Shown: positions 34,275 through 42,300, numbered from the stretch's first letter. The stretch is 64,000 nt of DNA from Sacculina carcini (GCA_916048095.2 OU696593.1:4704501-4768500), one strand, 5' to 3'. Numbers and translations: made by a program. The notes: generated by a model from the sequence alone, not told the origin.

Positions 34275-34776
34275 TGTGTGTACGTGTGAAGCTGCGCGCG
34301 TGCTGGCCATAAGTCTGTGTGCTTCCGTGTACCCGGTGTACGTGGCGAGCGGGTGTGTAGTGCACTGGGCAGTGATGGCTATATGGCTGGTCATACAGCA
34401 GACAGACGCATGCTACTCACGCTGCGAGGAACTGCTGTTTGACACAGTGCTCGGCGCTGTTTACATCTTCACTTTCTTCAACGTCAAGGACCAGTCGACC
34501 CGCTGGAAGTACGTGTTCTTCTACAGCGTGTGCGGAGCCGAGAATACGGTGATGCTAGTTGCGTGGTCGCTGCGGGCGAACCCGCGTCTCTGGTGGTTCT
34601 GGCCGGGAGTGGTGGCGCAGCCCAGCCTCTTCTGCATGGCCATGGTGCTGATGGTCGTCTATTATCGCTGCCACCACCCCTCGCCGGTGCTACGTCGATC
34701 CAAAACAGGTGTGTGCAAGAACATCTCGAAGCCGCGGTACGCACGAACAGTGAGCGTATTGAGTGGGAACCCGTAG
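10126..34776 (+). CDS. XK-related protein (XKR4/6/7-type, scramblase family)
   Basis: Exons 10126-10514, 11299-11427, 13277-13557, 18158-18313 and 34292-34776 (or 34292-34708 spliced to 34941-35296) join in phase to give 479 residues (or 575). XK-family proteins are multi-pass plasma-membrane proteins; caspase-activated members expose phosphatidylserine. Family signatures: FTFLVDTGTDIWVAVYFY in exon 1; MWKWIVRII...FQLGPLLR in exon 2; LLRLFESFMESAPQLVLQLY in exon 3 (the 'ESAPQL' hallmark); SLAWSLCSYQRSLR in exon 4; FDTVLGAVYIFTFFNVKD and ENTVMLVAW in exon 5. Splice sites give R-Y, G-V and A-A-R junctions matching the family. Introns are 784, 1849, 4600 and 15978 bp, all with repeats. Exon 3 carries a hydrophilic insertion (HDRHRRLPPS...SGDMDTPDSE). 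Start chosen as the first Met of the open exon, A at -3. No caspase site was identified. Paralogue assignment within XKR4/6/7 is uncertain. Confidence 0.92.
10515..11298 (+). other. XKR intron 1 (784 bp)
   Basis: GT...AG intron with donor gtaagtg and acceptor attgacag. Nothing else recognised in it. Confidence 0.85.
11299..11427 (+). CDS. XKR exon 2
   Basis: Completes W130 and encodes YLNDADTVEVGDGV... through FQLGPLLR. Acceptor ttgacag, donor CTGCG|gtcagttg. The open frame runs past the donor, so the boundary was set by homology and by phase with exon 3. Confidence 0.9.
11428..13276 (+). other. XKR intron 2 (1849 bp)
   Basis: Holds a compound microsatellite at 11616-11777. The remainder (11780-13270) shows no repeat ends or frames worth calling. 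Confidence 0.85.
11616..11777. repeat. (CA)n with two poly-C tracts
   Basis: About 100 bp of (CA)n followed by two runs of 11-15 C and a second CA run. Long open frames on both strands here are products of the repeat. Confidence 0.95.
13277..13557 (+). CDS. XKR exon 3
   Basis: Encodes RYLEAMFYGIRSM through ESAPQLVLQLYILV, followed by a hydrophilic loop rich in H, R, P, D and S. Acceptor gttaacag, donor TCCG|gtcagtga. Contains the diagnostic ESAPQLVLQL motif. Confidence 0.93.
13558..15436 (+). other. XKR intron 3, first part
   Basis: Contains a (TATG)n run near 14150-14195, a CR1-like 3' tail at 14314-14350 and a CA run at 14378-14410. The rest is non-coding with nothing recognised. Confidence 0.6.
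14314..14350 (+). repeat. CR1-type 3' tail remnant
   Basis: CGCGCCTTTGTTGATTAGTG matches the end of the CR1 copies at 15437-17415 (other strand) and 26008-26040. An ATATC-rich simple repeat lies just upstream. Confidence 0.45.
15437..17415 (-). mobile_element. CR1-type LINE, 5'-truncated, intact RT frame
   Basis: One open frame of 515 codons (17285-15738) covers the reverse transcriptase and C-terminal region: SYRPISLLPLPSKLLE, FISLDFSSAFDLVNH (motif A), GVAQGSLLGPLLFNLYV (motif B), HIYADDIQIYF (motif C, catalytic YADD whole), and the C-terminal FSAPRLYNSLPHHI block. The same frame is readable upstream to about 17415 (FSEKIAKAKAKLP). The 3' UTR ends with GCGCTATACCAAATACATG and AACAAACAAC-like tail at 15437. 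The endonuclease and ORF1 are missing. The undamaged frame suggests a fairly recent insertion. Lies in XKR intron 3, antisense to the gene. Confidence 0.9.
17617..18018 (+). mobile_element. pogo/Tigger deletion derivative
   Basis: The left end CAGAGGTCCTCTACTTACG and right end, read inverted, CAGCAAGTCCCCAACTTACG are diverged inverted repeats, with TA after the right end. Inside, 17863-17960 reads MSGVKRKINS...KKRQAITLQVKMDI, the start of a Tigger/CENP-B-like transposase helix-turn-helix. The frame is lost after about 33 residues, so most of the transposase is deleted. Ends 140 bp before XKR exon 4. Confidence 0.65.
18158..18313 (+). CDS. XKR exon 4
   Basis: Encodes VTLQVIAITTSLFSLAWS through LFLWHLCSIG, matching XKR segments with SLAW.L.SY. 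Acceptor ggtggcag inside a TGTGGTG-rich tract, donor ATTG|gtcagtca. Phase 1 at both ends. Confidence 0.9.
18314..19245 (+). other. XKR intron 4, first part
   Basis: Short (TG)n at 18344-18366; nothing else recognised up to the hAT end at 19246. Confidence 0.5.
19246..19365 (-). mobile_element. hAT MITE fragment (same family as 49433-49755 and 52020-53069)
   Basis: CAGTGGTTCTTAATGG end followed by GCACTCAGTTCTGGCAC matches, on the opposite strand, the right end of the copies at 49755 and 53069. Only this end is clear. Confidence 0.6.
19366..20005 (+). other. XKR intron 4, non-coding, nothing recognised
   Basis: AT-rich. The lower part may be the 5' UTR of the LINE whose ORF1 starts at 20009. 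Confidence 0.4.
20009..20144 (+). mobile_element. CR1-like LINE ORF1, N-terminal part (PHD finger)
   Basis: Starts MSPSAAGERACKCGEP and continues CEGCAGMFH, the first half of a PHD-type zinc finger as found in CR1-group ORF1 proteins. The frame is broken by the inverted-repeat element at 20145; the second half of the finger follows at 23535. Confidence 0.8.
20145..20751. repeat. left inverted repeat of the PIN/CXC element
   Basis: Inverted copy of 22922-23534 with few mismatches, including TACCCGGTACCCC and GAGGGTGCCAAGCTGGCACC. It includes, in antisense, the 3' end of the element's own coding frame. Confidence 0.9.
20760..23064 (+). pseudogene. decayed PIN/FEN-like nuclease + tesmin-type CXC protein
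   Basis: One reading frame is readable from about 20780 (KLWVDNLLKPVLL...ADWALHLYAVEHMIPYFF, another register) and from 20851 through 21675, 21688-22599 and 22615-23064, all in the same frame apart from in-frame TAA at 21673 and TGA at 22597; an earlier stop and a frame change lie near 20855-20910. N-terminal part: HPNYAHYGLYYLRSL, WTDMMIETTFMGYGKG. Middle: IVIIDGSAVLW, VYLIFDRY, EEADVIIIHQL, SVISDDTDVFVLLV, ALSGCDTVAQLCGIGKTK. Acidic positions in this order followed by a 'GxGK' turn resemble PIN/FEN-like nucleases (asteroid/FEN1 type) and the H3TH loop. C-terminus: CTCENCKSARCSCSSAMLPC, a tesmin/TSO1-like CXC zinc-binding block, then an acidic run. The true N-terminus is missing because the frame abuts the left repeat. 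Nuclease assignment is inferred from motif order. Confidence 0.65.
22922..23534. repeat. right inverted repeat of the PIN/CXC element
   Basis: Inverted copy of 20145-20751. Its inner ~140 bp overlap the coding end of the element (second half of the CXC block and the acidic tail, stop at 23064). Confidence 0.9.
23535..24560 (+). mobile_element. CR1-like LINE ORF1, C-terminal part (PHD end, zinc knuckles)
   Basis: Continues the PHD finger begun at 20009: HFHRTMSCAALTN...FWLCAEC. A middle region follows (frame 23825-24289, RITVANVPSMSPEDF), then cysteine knuckles RCWKCSGLGHKSDQC, CGHCAGDHLTSAC and CANCAKHSS (frame 24253-24558). The pieces are in three registers, so frameshifts lie near 23825 and 24260. 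PHD plus zinc knuckles is a known CR1-group ORF1 layout. Confidence 0.8.
24602..25010 (+). mobile_element. CR1-like LINE ORF2 start (endonuclease fragment)
   Basis: RFSLGLLDILSVRNKVNF, FIFITETWLFE and GGGVGGVYHSSL are the first motifs of the AP-type endonuclease of CR1-like ORF2. The frame stops resembling a LINE after about 25005; no RT follows on this strand. This is the continuation of the ORF1 at 20009/23535, so the element is 3'-deleted. Confidence 0.75.
25011..25882 (+). other. XKR intron 4, non-coding, nothing recognised
   Basis: Frames of about 90 codons (for example 25134-25418) have no family signature. Confidence 0.4.
26008..26085 (+). repeat. CR1-type tail and (ATATC)n
   Basis: ACGCCTTTGCTGATTAGTGC matches the CR1 3' end in plus orientation and runs into an ATATC simple repeat. 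The LINE on the minus strand ends at the same place, so two LINE tails seem to meet here. Confidence 0.4.
26459..29437 (-). CDS. LINE ORF2: endonuclease-reverse transcriptase (992 aa)
   Basis: N-terminal 110 residues are variable. AP-type endonuclease from about residue 115: SLVHVNIRSVRANFHKL, IIAVSETWFD, RRGGGVAVYI, VVGDFNVDF, ISDHLPI. RT from about residue 590: NYRPISLLPQFSKILEKLF, IGIFVDLRKAFDTVNH (motif A), [21 protein letters not shown] region (motif B), RFADDTNLFFS (motif C, FADD instead of YADD), KFLGLTID. The expected C-terminal block (RFPRTRARQQ...TVWNGIQ...LKTFKKKF) is present just downstream, 26450-26290, in another register, so one frameshift near 26465 removes about 60 residues. 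All catalytic residues that can be read are kept. Confidence 0.9.
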   Translation of the reverse strand: MRKHPRKSSNSRTKWPPFFRCTCNSKPNSSTTITDDDADEASGRNLPPTSEHALYVSNFPDTLKMYTSTNLIDANIDVSHNVEHTTKTTDDACNSDRLSISTLSETLSKHSGVSLVHVNIRSVRANFHKLQELLESLSVSGRKLPDIIAVSETWFDNNTNLDLYQLKTYQLFTVNRNSRRGGGVAVYIDNKAIVDQNSVEATQTNGVLEALTLKANFNHHVFIITCVYRSPASSMRSFVDFVCETLEKSDKNNWFVVGDFNVDFAKKDEQETNSLINAFFGHGFVPLITSPTRITSTSQTTIDNIFTNVTKKKIMSGTVTFDISDHLPIYALVGGPGHSRQRESVLMRTFSRKSEQEFLELLGKTNWTCTQYEDVDQAYSDFLHQFITLVDHCFPVRRISRYNRMETRPWMTSALKTSCKYKNKLHKKFLETRLEKDNMRYKEYRNMLTSHIRQAKQNFISNALHQAKNDTKSTWKILNKALGREKTDTHSCVFHQNGHDYKSGDDISNAFNNFFVEAANDVTKNIPKATADLKTMNMKRVESTIFLSPVTQAEVYNVIMSCKSKKSCDDDFIDMRLLKTAVRFISTPLQYVCNLSFTRGVFPAQMKTAKVIPIFKKGKRTNFTNYRPISLLPQFSKILEKLFDSRVSSFISKNKIINSGQYGFQSKKSVNDAIADTIEFISNSLDKNNFTIGIFVDLRKAFDTVNHRILLNKLEVYGIRGKAKDWVESYLNERHQMVDYRGAISDKKVITCGVPQGSVLGPKLFLLYINDLLSVSNSCKKVRFADDTNLFFSSPYIEDIQRTIDGELKLVDKWLNENRLVLNTDKTKYICFQNKKNQKDCGISVKVGGTVIEEVESVKFLGLTIDQNLTWRNHINSVTNKLAKISYSMFQLRNFIGEKASITLYNSLAKPYLDYCNNIWGATYESRLTKIIISQKRLIRIIAKIRVYETTKAHFNLYKILDFNSLVQLNTAAFMYRAHKIYYPNTCRLYFK
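29248..30468 (-). CDS. LINE ORF1: PHD-like plus three CCCH zinc fingers (406 aa)
   Basis: Probable RNA-binding chaperone of the LINE. Residues ~60-112 form a PHD-like cysteine/histidine cluster (CLECENNSGRPCIRCAEC, then H..C and MCRNC). Residues ~200-275 hold three CCCH fingers: CKFYIRKKCKHG...CKFSH, CMDFIKHG...CEHYH, CRNETKFGVCKKTNCRFYH. The C-terminus has a short coiled coil (IQNQIHQLQLQMMTLMKQVE). A 33-bp direct repeat gives NNSNMVTPVQ twice (about 29515-29580). CCCH fingers in place of the usual zinc knuckles are uncommon for LINE ORF1. Confidence 0.85.
   Translation of the reverse strand: MTSRLVKTSQCGKCRKLNEQAASAEESDRSRYFDANNKQMDASTAQATQAMTTGQLNQESECLECENNSGRPCIRCAECGRGVHIACSALPVYHIMCLELTRYRYMCRNCVFMKAGDKYDQLRDYINDALSGEKISTTDTSDKTHVTSDIVDAPEVQPTSIESTGQQHAMKTEAMHEGKTTAREVRRTSPMKHVQSPADKICKFYIRKKCKHGKEGKECKFSHPKLCMDFIKHGEISPRGCNKGKRCEHYHPVMCRNETKFGVCKKTNCRFYHSRKMTRSSRSPNQKDPNTQNYMYVSQQNNSNMVTPVQRNNSNMVTPVQLKDEKKQMSYVQALAQNGAAHHSCENIPENRQIAEPNGRHFLGVHAIQNQIHQLQLQMMTLMKQVEEICHQPANTHCMCRISPIH
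30471..32540 (+). other. XKR intron 4: LINE 5' flank, hAT right half, unassigned DNA
   Basis: 30471-30870 has no coding signal and may be the LINE 5' UTR. 30870-31921 is hAT sequence with many AAAGTAACCTAA motifs. 31930-32540 shows nothing recognisable. Confidence 0.5.
32554..32590. repeat. (CCGGC)n GC-rich simple repeat
   Basis: Run of GCCCGCCGGCC units directly before the 180-bp repeat. Confidence 0.85.
32595..32986. repeat. 180-bp satellite-like repeat, 2.3 copies
   Basis: Copies begin near 32596, 32775 and 32950 with GAGGCTTATATCTCTGGAACC and contain GTGGCACGTGGCACGT. Period 180 bp is a multiple of three, which explains the open frame 32435-32956. The third copy is cut by a CR1 tail at 32987. 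Confidence 0.85.
32987..33130 (-). mobile_element. CR1-type LINE 3' tail
   Basis: (CAA)n then ATGTATTTGTATAGCGCTCA on the plus strand is the complement of the CR1 3' end (TGAGCGCTATACAAATACAT, then TTG repeats). About 140 bp, 5' truncated. Confidence 0.65.
33131..33640 (+). other. XKR intron 4, AT-rich, nothing recognised
   Basis: Includes TGTAGATG/TATGTATG simple repeats at 33535-33640. Confidence 0.45.
33645..33762. mobile_element. hAT MITE, 118 bp
   Basis: Inverted ends CAGGGTTTG/CAAACCCTG and perfect 8-bp target duplication GTTTGTAT at 33637-33644 and 33763-33770. Contains TTTAAACCATGG blocks. Related end at 3756. Confidence 0.9.
34228..34282. repeat. (TG)n serving as pyrimidine tract of XKR exon 5
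   Basis: About 50 bp of TG repeat ending 9 bp before the acceptor gtgtgaag|CT of exon 5. Confidence 0.9.
34292..34776 (+). CDS. XKR exon 5 (last certain coding exon)
   Basis: Encodes AARVLAISLCASVY through VVYYRCHHPSPVLRRSK: the last membrane segments of the family with NVKD and ENTVMLVAW. If read through, it ends KTGVCKNISKP...SGNP-stop at 34776. A usable donor ACAG|gtgtgtgc at 34708 would instead lead to 34941. Confidence 0.9.
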
Positions 34777-34940
34777 GTGTCGAGCACAATCAAATTGTTC
34801 TCTCCGATTTCACCCAGATTTTCACCATAAGGTTAGGTTAGGTCTCCGAATGCTACTTTTAAGCGTTCAAATATTGAATAACCACTGAACTACATACAAG
34901 TAAGGGAAGATTGGTCATGATGGTCACTCTTAACTTTCAG

Positions 34941-35296
34941 CCACTAGATACGCCACTTTCAGATGCACTCGCGACATGTACCATTTTGGCCCGCGTCAAT
35001 ATGCATCGCTTCGTATTGCGATCGCCAATGGTTCGTTGGCCGCAACGGTAGTAGATCCGTGCTTTTTACTGGTATTTCGTGTTTGGCTATTGTTCGCATG
35101 GAATGTTGTTGGCACCGCAGGTTGTCCGTCTCGCTCCGGCCTTTGCGTTACTGGTCAGGTATGTCGCAACGTGGACCTGGTCCGTGCATACGGTCTGTCA
35201 CTGGAAGAATGGGCAGGAGATACGACACCACCACTGGTCGCACCACCTCAGAATAACAATGAAACCAGGGACACTCAGAGTCCGACTCGACTATAG
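34941..35296 (+). CDS. possible alternative last exon of XKR
   Basis: Acceptor ttaactttcag at 34940 is in the right phase for the donor at 34708. The exon would give 117 residues (ATRYATFRCTRDMYHFGP... to QSPTRL-stop), including a hydrophobic stretch FLLVFRVWLLFAW. XKR C-termini are poorly conserved, so homology cannot decide. Support is phase agreement and an open frame only. Confidence 0.35.
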
Positions 35297-38200
35297 AATG
35301 CTCTCAGTTTGCTCATTGTTTAAACTCAAATCGAGTTTTGTCTTTTAAGGCTGGCTGTGAGTAGATTTATCGTTTCTTCCATGACACTCAATGTTACAAT
35401 CTGGTTGTGAGAAATGCTGCTTTTCGGCTGAGTTACGATTCACTTATCCACGTGCCACAAGCAAATACCCAATTCCAGTATTAAATTTGCTCTGTTCGAT
35501 TTCTACGAATGAATCGAAATCCCAGCTCCCGTGAGTATTACATCAATTGTTCCTCGTCTTCTATAAGCTGAAATATTTTCTACCATTCAGTGAACTTCTA
35601 TTGTTCTTATGAAGACCAAGAATTGTTGAAATAATTTTCTATACGTTTAACGTTTGCCCTTCATCCTCCATTGATGGCTTCAGTATTCATCCGCTTGACG
35701 GTCCGAGTTCGGTTCATTTCCGGGTTTCAGCTGAGTAAAGGACAAAAAGAGACGTTAATATTGTGTCTGAGTGTATTGTTTGGTTGGTACTGCCTTGTTG
35801 TGATCAATGAAAAAAATTGTTAACGTTTTGCGATGATGTGTATCGTCTTTGGTATTTATTCTTGGTTTGTCATGCATCACTTGTTTTATCTAGCACTTGT
35901 ATCTGTATCTGTACGGTGACTGTGTCGCTAATTGTGGGGTTGTTTGAGGTTGGCATATGTGTAAAATGTGGCTAACTATTTAATTTATATGACCGGTGAG
36001 TTATTTAATTAAATGAAGCTAGTCAGTAGAATTTGACTGTTACCAGGCATACCAATCACAAAACATTTACAACGTCGTACAAATTGTGCCATCATTGATC
36101 ATATTTGGGTGCACAAAACTCATTTCGGAGATGGACGTTGATAGCCAGCAACTTAAAACCTATGGCGGTTTTGCTTTGTTTTGTCTGGGTCGCTTGTCGT
36201 CAGCTTAACGGGGCATTGCTGGTGTTGTTCTGTTCGTGTGCTGTAGAAATAATCGGTAAAGTTCGGATCAAACTAGTGGCTGAATCGGGCACAGTCTGGT
36301 AAAAACTCCTACTTAATTATTAAATTATTTACGGTTTTTAGCGATACTGAATCGATACTTAACGTGTTGTCGACTGTCTGGTAGTCTAGACCGGTCTTGT
36401 CTGTGGCTACAACTGTTACATTCTCTTAGTGACTGTGTACGATACAATTTCTGCGTGAGTTACTGTCACATATTCTGCTCGGTGAACCCTGTTTTCTACT
36501 GGATACTGAGCCGCTTGTGCATTTGTGAATATTTATTTCACTGATGTGCTTTTCAGGCCGGTTTTGTTGCGGTCCGAGATTATGTCAGAATATACTACCA
36601 TGGTGTTGTTTGGGTTGCATATTGTAAGTTTAACAGACTTCGGGATCGAGCGGATGGCATTCGGGATATTTTTTCTTAGACAATAAATGCTTTGAATTGT
36701 AGAACATGTGGATGAACAGAACTCGTGTTACTCAGAAACATCTAGGCATAACTGGGTGAAAAGAACGTGCAGGTTCAGGTTCATAATCCGAACCAGTCGT
36801 GACTAAGGACTCCCATACCGGGGAATTACGAGAACAGACCAATGGAGGTAACACAGTGGCGTAGATAGGCTACTTGTCACCAGGGGGCAGTGTCTGGCAA
36901 CATCGTCGGCAGTTTTATCAACGCCACCCAGACTACGTTGTCTAGGTGGCGTTGGCTTCGATCTGGATGGCGTTATAACAATTTATGTTATCTGCAAGTG
37001 AAAATACATCTCGCTCATTAGGCTGCAGTGATATATGTGACACCAACTGTTGGGCTCAATAATTATTAAGCGTAGAAATAGTTATCTCTATTTTGTCCAC
37101 TAAAATTAGGATTACAAGCATGTCACCAATCAATTCATGTGTTGTGTACTAGGCTAGTAGGTTGTATTGTGGCCTTCTAATGCTTGTATTTTAGGGCGTT
37201 GATGTATAATTAAATTTGTCCACTGCATCAGATTTCATCGACAAAAAGCAAAGATAACACTCTTCTAGGGTGTCAACATGAAAAGCTTTTTCAAATTTCA
37301 TGTAAAATATTGCTTGCAGGAGTATGCACTGCTGTTGCGTCTGGCTCAGTATCTCACACTGCGCCTTTCCTAGTCGAAATAGTGGCTGTGTTGAGGCGTG
37401 CAAGTACACCATCACTTGTTTGAGGTCCACAGTATCGTCCTCGTCTACGGGGTGGAGCAGTTATAAAATTGGATGAAGCAACAGGGTCAAAAGGTGAAGC
37501 AGCAGGAAAGAAGCATATTACGCACTAAATATTTCCTCTTTGTTGGAGTCAATACTCTCACCGCTGTTACCTGGCTCTTGCACATTCTCGGCATCAACGT
37601 CACTGTCATTATCACTTCACAGCACACATCAGTGTTATTTTGCATACTCCAAAGCTTCCACTTTGTCATGAGAAATGTGATAAGAAAGCATTTTCCATTT
37701 CAGTCTCTATACGCAATTCTTTACTCCAAACAATTTTGAGTCAACTCGTTTATTGAAAAGAGAAAAATTGCCCTAACTTTCAGTCACTATTTTTATACCT
37801 TACTATTCGGTTGGATATAGTATACTCAAACGGGGGACTGGAGCGTGAGGGAATACCGAGATAAAATAGTGCACTGTTTCGGTACTACCAGTCGGTTAAC
37901 TGAAGCTGCTGAACACGCTCGATAATGTCACTGCGCTGGGTAGCATATACCCGGGTTAGCGTACTAGGTTTAATCACCCAACAACCCATAGCTGTGCAGT
38001 TACTGCTGGACTGTTGACATGAACAAGAAGTAGTGAAACGATGGATGAATTGAAGAAGGGAGATAGAGAGTCCGTTGGACACACGCAAAATTCGCAACAC
38101 TGGAATAAGCAGCTGTAACACAACTCTACTTCAACGATGGCTCAAGTTAATCCTTCAATCGTCTAACAGGTTTTGTGAACCAGTCTGATTAGAATGCCAA

Positions 38201-39266
38201 TGTTGCAATATTCACTTATCAACGGAAATATGGACTTCACCATAACATTTCTACACTGACCAACGCAACAAAGGCGTTTCTAACGTTAGGGAAATACATT
38301 TTAGCCGTTTGTATATGTGGAAAATTCGTCGCTATAATCGTACACACGCACTTACAACTCCTTGTATTCAATATAATTGCTTAATGTATAAAACGACACA
38401 TTACAATGTACACATCTACAAATTTGATGCACATGTTTGCGTCTGCTAAAGTGAATCACACGAGGCTTATAGAGTGTGGATAAACACACACGTGTATGTA
38501 TGTGCGTGTGTGCACTTGTTTACACGTGCCATCAGCAAATACGCGGAAATACGCACGAAATCATTTACACAAACACAAACCTACATATAGATATATCAAC
38601 GGAATGGCGAAACCCAACTTTTCGGATAATAATTGCATTTTGCACGAGCGCGCTGTATAACGTGCATTTGCAAGTAATATACATAGCCTACGTCAGTATG
38701 ATCCCCAAACGAACACACCAACGTTCGCTGATACACAGACAGACAGACAGATTATGAAGCTAATCTCGCCATCGTCAAATGTTGAATTATTAGCCAGGCG
38801 ATATTCTCAAAAGATGCGATGGTTTCGCAATAGTAAATCACACACACACACAAACACACACACACAAACATACACGTACATAAACCTCGATGGTGTTTCC
38901 TGGATGCTAACACAATACAAGTACACGATTGCAATTCACCACGGTGTCTCGCTGAATTCGTTCATGTTTGCGTGCGGAGAGAGAGAGAGAGAGAGGGAGA
39001 CATGGAAAGTGAAAGAGAGAGATGGAATAAACCCACAGCAAGCAACACACGACACAAACCAGCACACACACACACACACACACACATTTATGTAAAGATA
39101 CTCGTTGATAAACACTACAGCAATGCCTCTGAACAATCAACCAATTCCCACACTATATAATGTATATACAAGCGCTCGTATTATTGAGTGTGAGTGTCAG
39201 TATGTGTGCGTGTATATGTATGTATGTGTGTGTGTGTGTATGACCAGTGGTTGTGTAGCGCGCTAG
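35297..39266. other. intergenic region between XKR and PIP4P
   Basis: The two genes converge here. No gene recognised. A single MITE-like end (CAGTGGCGTAGATAGG) lies at 36854. From 38480 on, CA, GA and TG microsatellites become dense (38836-38880, 38977-38997, 39060-39086). The minus frame 37430-37191 is open but has no known motif. Confidence 0.6.
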
Positions 39267-39358
39267 TTAAGCGTCGATGGAGCGATCTGATGTGCTCACT
39301 CGCAGAGTACAGTAGTAAATGGCCCGCATCAGCAACACCATTGATGACAAAAACCCGC
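39267..39358 (-). CDS. PIP4P1/2: PIP4P exon 5 (last)
   Basis: Acceptor ttattgcag; encodes [20 protein letters not shown] to DRSIDA-stop, the end of the second membrane span and short cytosolic tail. Matches the family 'GAF...RA.YY..MKVS' ending. Confidence 0.92.
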
Positions 39359-42300
39359 CTGCAATAAATACACACACACACACAAACACACACAGGTGAA
39401 TACACATATGCATACATACAGCATACACACAAACACACTGACGCGCACATACACATACATACACTCGTATATGCATAGACTTACATACATATTTACATAT
39501 CATGCACACGCATATACACTAACAGACACACACACAGACACATACGATACATACACCTCCATACATACACACACACACACACATGTACATACATAGACAC
39601 ATATATATCTCGTGATTGACACATACACCTGGTTTACACTGCGTATATATATCTGGTGTTCCCCTGGAGACACGGAAAGTCGTCGTTCTGAGACGTGACC
39701 TGCGTTAACACGTTCTGCAGCACAACACAGCTGCTGGACGGCGCCGTCACTCCCGGGACAGCGGTGCAGGCGATACAAGAGCGAAAGAGGCGGGACTGTG
39801 CCAGCACTAAGATTTCGTGTCGTGGGATGATATACGATAGATATGCTAGCGTACCCAAGAGCCGCGAGAGACGACCTGGCTCTGGCAGCGAATTATCCTG
39901 GCCGTCATTCGTGACAACACTGCCTCCATCAAGTTCTAGTGTCATTTGTGTTTGTATGCGTGTGTTTCCGTGTGTGTTTGTATGTTTGTGCGTGGGTCTG
40001 TTCGATTCCCGCTTTAGAAGTAAGGACTTTAAAAGTGTATCAATCGAACACGTGTTCAGAAGTGCGGCATTAATTATTGTTCAACAGTCAAATGCGGTGT
40101 TGTTTGTTTCGCTTGCGTGCTGACAGTTTTGGCTTGCAATTTCATTATTTTCTGATATTTCAAAATTCAATTAAGTATTTTTTGCAGTTCTCAACGAATC
40201 CGGCTTAAAATAAATGCTTGGCAGAAACAAAAACACGCACGAAATGTCAGCTCTGCGCCATAAATGACAACTTCTGATTCACTTCTGAAGCACTTAGTCC
40301 GAAGTACTTCCGAAGTGTGACTCGAACAGACCTCGTGTGTGTGTGTGTGTGTGTATGTATGTGTGTGTTAGTGTGTTTGTAGATATACGTATGTTCCTCG
40401 GAAACAAACCAGAAAGTTCGAAACACACACAGAGAAACCGAAAGACAGACAGACTGACCGATATATAGAATGTAGATGCCGCGGTGATGGTGCGAGTAGA
40501 CGTAGGTGCCTGCGGTTACACCCACGCTTATCAACAGTACAACCACCGCCAGCACAGCGAACAACAGCGCGCGACCGCGAGCAAATCTGGCGCCAACAGC
40601 TGATACGCGGCGACAATGAGGACACCGCGCCAGTGCGTTCGTCAGCGAGTTATACTGGCCACACATTCACATACACACACACACACATTACATTACGTTG
40701 AGACACTTACATTGTGATTTTCGCTCGAAGATCTCTGAAAGGCGCACATGCACACACACTCACTCACACACTCACACACATTCACACACACACTCATGCG
40801 CGCGTGCACACTCAAGCACACAAAATCAGAAACATTGAACTATTGTAGGCAAGCTATACAAAGCACACAGACGAAGATATACACAAGAATATATCAAGCC
40901 AGAATACAAGTATGAATAAAACATCAATACTATGGTCAAAATCATGAAAATAATGTATAAGACAGCAAAAATTCTTATGAACTCACACACACACACACAC
41001 ACACACATCTTGACACACTCACAAACACATCGACATAACACATGAACACACACACACAGATAGAGACGGTGAGATACCAGAAAAGTGTCGTGACAGTAGC
41101 AGCACGTGACGCGACACATGCCGGGCACGCTGGGCTGTGGCGGCTGTTGAGCCAGCGGAGGAGACAGCTGATTGGTGCCGGCACCAGCGAGACCGCCGCC
41201 GGCCGCCGGCAGTGTGATGACGCGGCGACAAGCGGCGCGAGGACAGGCGATGCGTTGACTGCTGACACGACAGATGAGCAAGCAGTTGCACGGACAACGC
41301 ACGTACTTTTTGCCGGCGGGCGCATTGCGTACCGGCTGTACCACACACAACACACACACATACAAACATAATCACACACACACACAAATAAAAATAATCA
41401 CACACACACACATAAACATAATCACACACACACAAATAAACATAATCACACAGTCGAAGAGAATCAGACACACAAACAGTCGCTTGCGCACAATGTGTGA
41501 AGATCAATGTATAGAAATCGAGTGATCAATGTGTAGAGATCTAGTGATCAATGTATAGAAATCGAGTGATCAATGTGTAGATATCTAGTGATCAATGTGT
41601 AGAGATCTGGTGATCAATGTGTAGAGATCTAGTGATCAATGTGTAGATATCTAGTGATCAATGTGTAGAGATCTAGTGATCAATGTGTAGATATCTAGTG
41701 ATCAATGTGTAGATATCTATTGATCAATGTGTAGATATCTAGTGATCAATGTGTAGAGATCTAGTGACCAATGTGTAGATATCTAGTGATCAATGTGTAG
41801 ATATCTAGTGATCAATGTGTAGAGATCTAGTGATCAATGTGTAGATATCTAGTGATCAATGTGTAGATATCTAGTGATCAATATGTAGAGATCTAGTGAT
41901 CAATGTGTAGATATCTAGTGATCAATATGTAGAGATCTAGTGATCAATGTGTAGATATCTAGTGATCAATGTGTATAGATCTATTGATCAATGTTTGGAG
42001 ATCTAGAGATCAATGTGTAGATATCTAGTGATCAATGTGTAGAGATCTATTGATCAATGTTTGGAGATCTAGAGATCAATGTGTAGATATCTAGTGATCA
42101 ATGTGTAGATATCTAGTGATCAATGTGTAGAGATCTAGTGATCAATGTGTAGATATCTAGTGATCAATGTGTAGATATCTAGTGATCAATGTGTAGAGAT
42201 CTAGTGATCAATGTGTAGATATCTAGTGATCAATGTGTAGATATCTAGTGATCAATGAGTAGATATCTAGTGATCAATGTGTAGAGATCTAGTGATCAAT

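Noticed and set aside
36854-36990. MITE beginning CAGTGGCGTAGATAGG
   Set aside because: Only one end found; no inverted partner or target duplication.
37191-37430. 79-codon minus-strand frame in the intergenic region
   Set aside because: Amphipathic-looking but unrecognised, with no supporting exon signals nearby.
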